Shown piece after piece: positions 63,861 through 64,000 of a stretch of DNA of 64,000 nt. Location of the stretch: assembly GCA_963742725.1 (NCBI GenBank), contig CAVUMX010000001.1:1736001-1800000 (forward strand), read 5' to 3'. How positions within the stretch are numbered: position 1 is the stretch's first letter; each line of letters starts with the position of its first letter. This DNA comes from CAVVAL01 sp963742725 (GTDB taxonomy: Bacteria > Actinomycetota > Actinomycetes > Mycobacteriales > Cryptosporangiaceae). The position numbers and the translations under genes were made by a program. The notes beneath the pieces were generated by a model. The model was not told the origin of the DNA and made no database searches. It saw nothing but the letters and a program-made list of their open reading frames with translations.

Positions 63861-64000
63861 AACACCCGCCGCCCTCCGAACCTTCCCCGCCCGGGGTCGC
63901 CGAAACGGCGTTAACTCTGCGTAGTATGCGCCGAGCTGTCGGGCCGCTACAAAGCTCCCGACTCGGTGGCCGCCCTTGGCGACGTCACGGTCAGTGATGG
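63861..64000. other. Right-edge spacer, possible start of a plus-strand gene
   Basis: A TAGTAT hexamer lies at about 63924. From there a plus-strand frame (ELSGRYKAPDSVAALGDVTV) stays open to the end but has no ATG/GTG/TTG start. Not enough sequence to call a gene. Confidence 0.25.

Noticed and set aside
63924..64000. Possible gene start at the right edge
   Set aside because: Open frame lacks a standard start codon and is cut by the window end; the other frame ends after 23 codons.
1..64000. CRISPR arrays, insertion sequences, prophage or integrase genes
   Set aside because: None seen. Direct repeats present are short or within coding sequence, and no transposase or integrase motif occurs.

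Overview
The window is about 70% G+C or higher, has dense genes, GTG/TTG starts, many ATGA/GTGA overlaps between stop and start codons, and many apparently leaderless genes. Gene content points to an actinomycete: mycothiol synthesis (mshA), SenX3-RegX3, HbhA, DUF5667/DUF5994/DUF5999/DUF2516 proteins. BldN, RsbN and RsiG/AmfC-type regulators suggest a mycelial, sporulating lineage (Micromonosporaceae/Cryptosporangiaceae/Frankiales-like); I cannot name a genus. From memory, much of the order parallels the M. tuberculosis blocks Rv0474-Rv0525 and Rv0811c-Rv0816c, so most of it is conserved chromosomal backbone with a few insertions.

Region 1 (1-10.4 kb): tetrapyrrole synthesis on the minus strand: rex-hemA-hemC-cobA/hemD form an overlapping operon headed by a Rex operator, followed by hemB and then hemL plus a partial histidine phosphatase; a ferredoxin-reductase-like enzyme and a secreted transglycosylase are interposed. 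Region 2 (10.5-14.1 kb): universal stress protein, Phd/PIN toxin-antitoxin pair, HAD hydrolase, glutaredoxin-like protein, acyl-CoA ligase. Region 3 (14.4-25.9 kb): bldN with its anti-sigma gene rsbN behind a sigma-BldN-like promoter, a SerB1-type HAD protein, two tandem secreted beta-propeller paralogues, an acyltransferase with an internal 15-residue repeat, an epimerase, a 32-residue AURKAIP1/COX24 protein, a BldC-like DNA-binding protein, proC, proline dehydrogenase and a methyltransferase.

Region 4 (26-43.7 kb): CGNR regulator, sugar-phosphate isomerase, Ppx/GppA phosphatase, AraC regulators, senX3-regX3 facing phoU across a PHO-box-like repeat, gpmA, MFS transporter, DUF5994 operon, YbjN-mshA, SDR plus methyltransferase, murB, and a maleylpyruvate isomerase-like gene preceded by a 9-codon leader ORF. 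Region 5 (43.7-53.5 kb): lutABC, SMR transporter, thioesterase, AlaX-like editing protein, hbhA with an XRE regulator and a palindromic operator, asparaginase with an RsiG-like c-di-GMP-dependent anti-sigma factor, and a BKACE enzyme.

Region 6 (53.5-64 kb): fur-ygfZ, pabC, an unexplained short transcription unit ending in a strong terminator, a 33-residue membrane protein plus nitrobindin-like protein, DsrE-like protein, a nitric oxide synthase oxygenase convergent with a large ATPase/LuxR regulator, DUF5999, then a sulfur operon (DUF4395-sseA-sseC) preceded by a cysteine-rich leader peptide and attenuator hairpin, and a thioredoxin. Most striking: the cysteine attenuator, the BldN/RsbN and RsiG developmental circuits, the NO synthase/nitrobindin neighbourhood, the unknown 200-nt transcription unit, and two copies of a 62-nt dispersed palindromic repeat.
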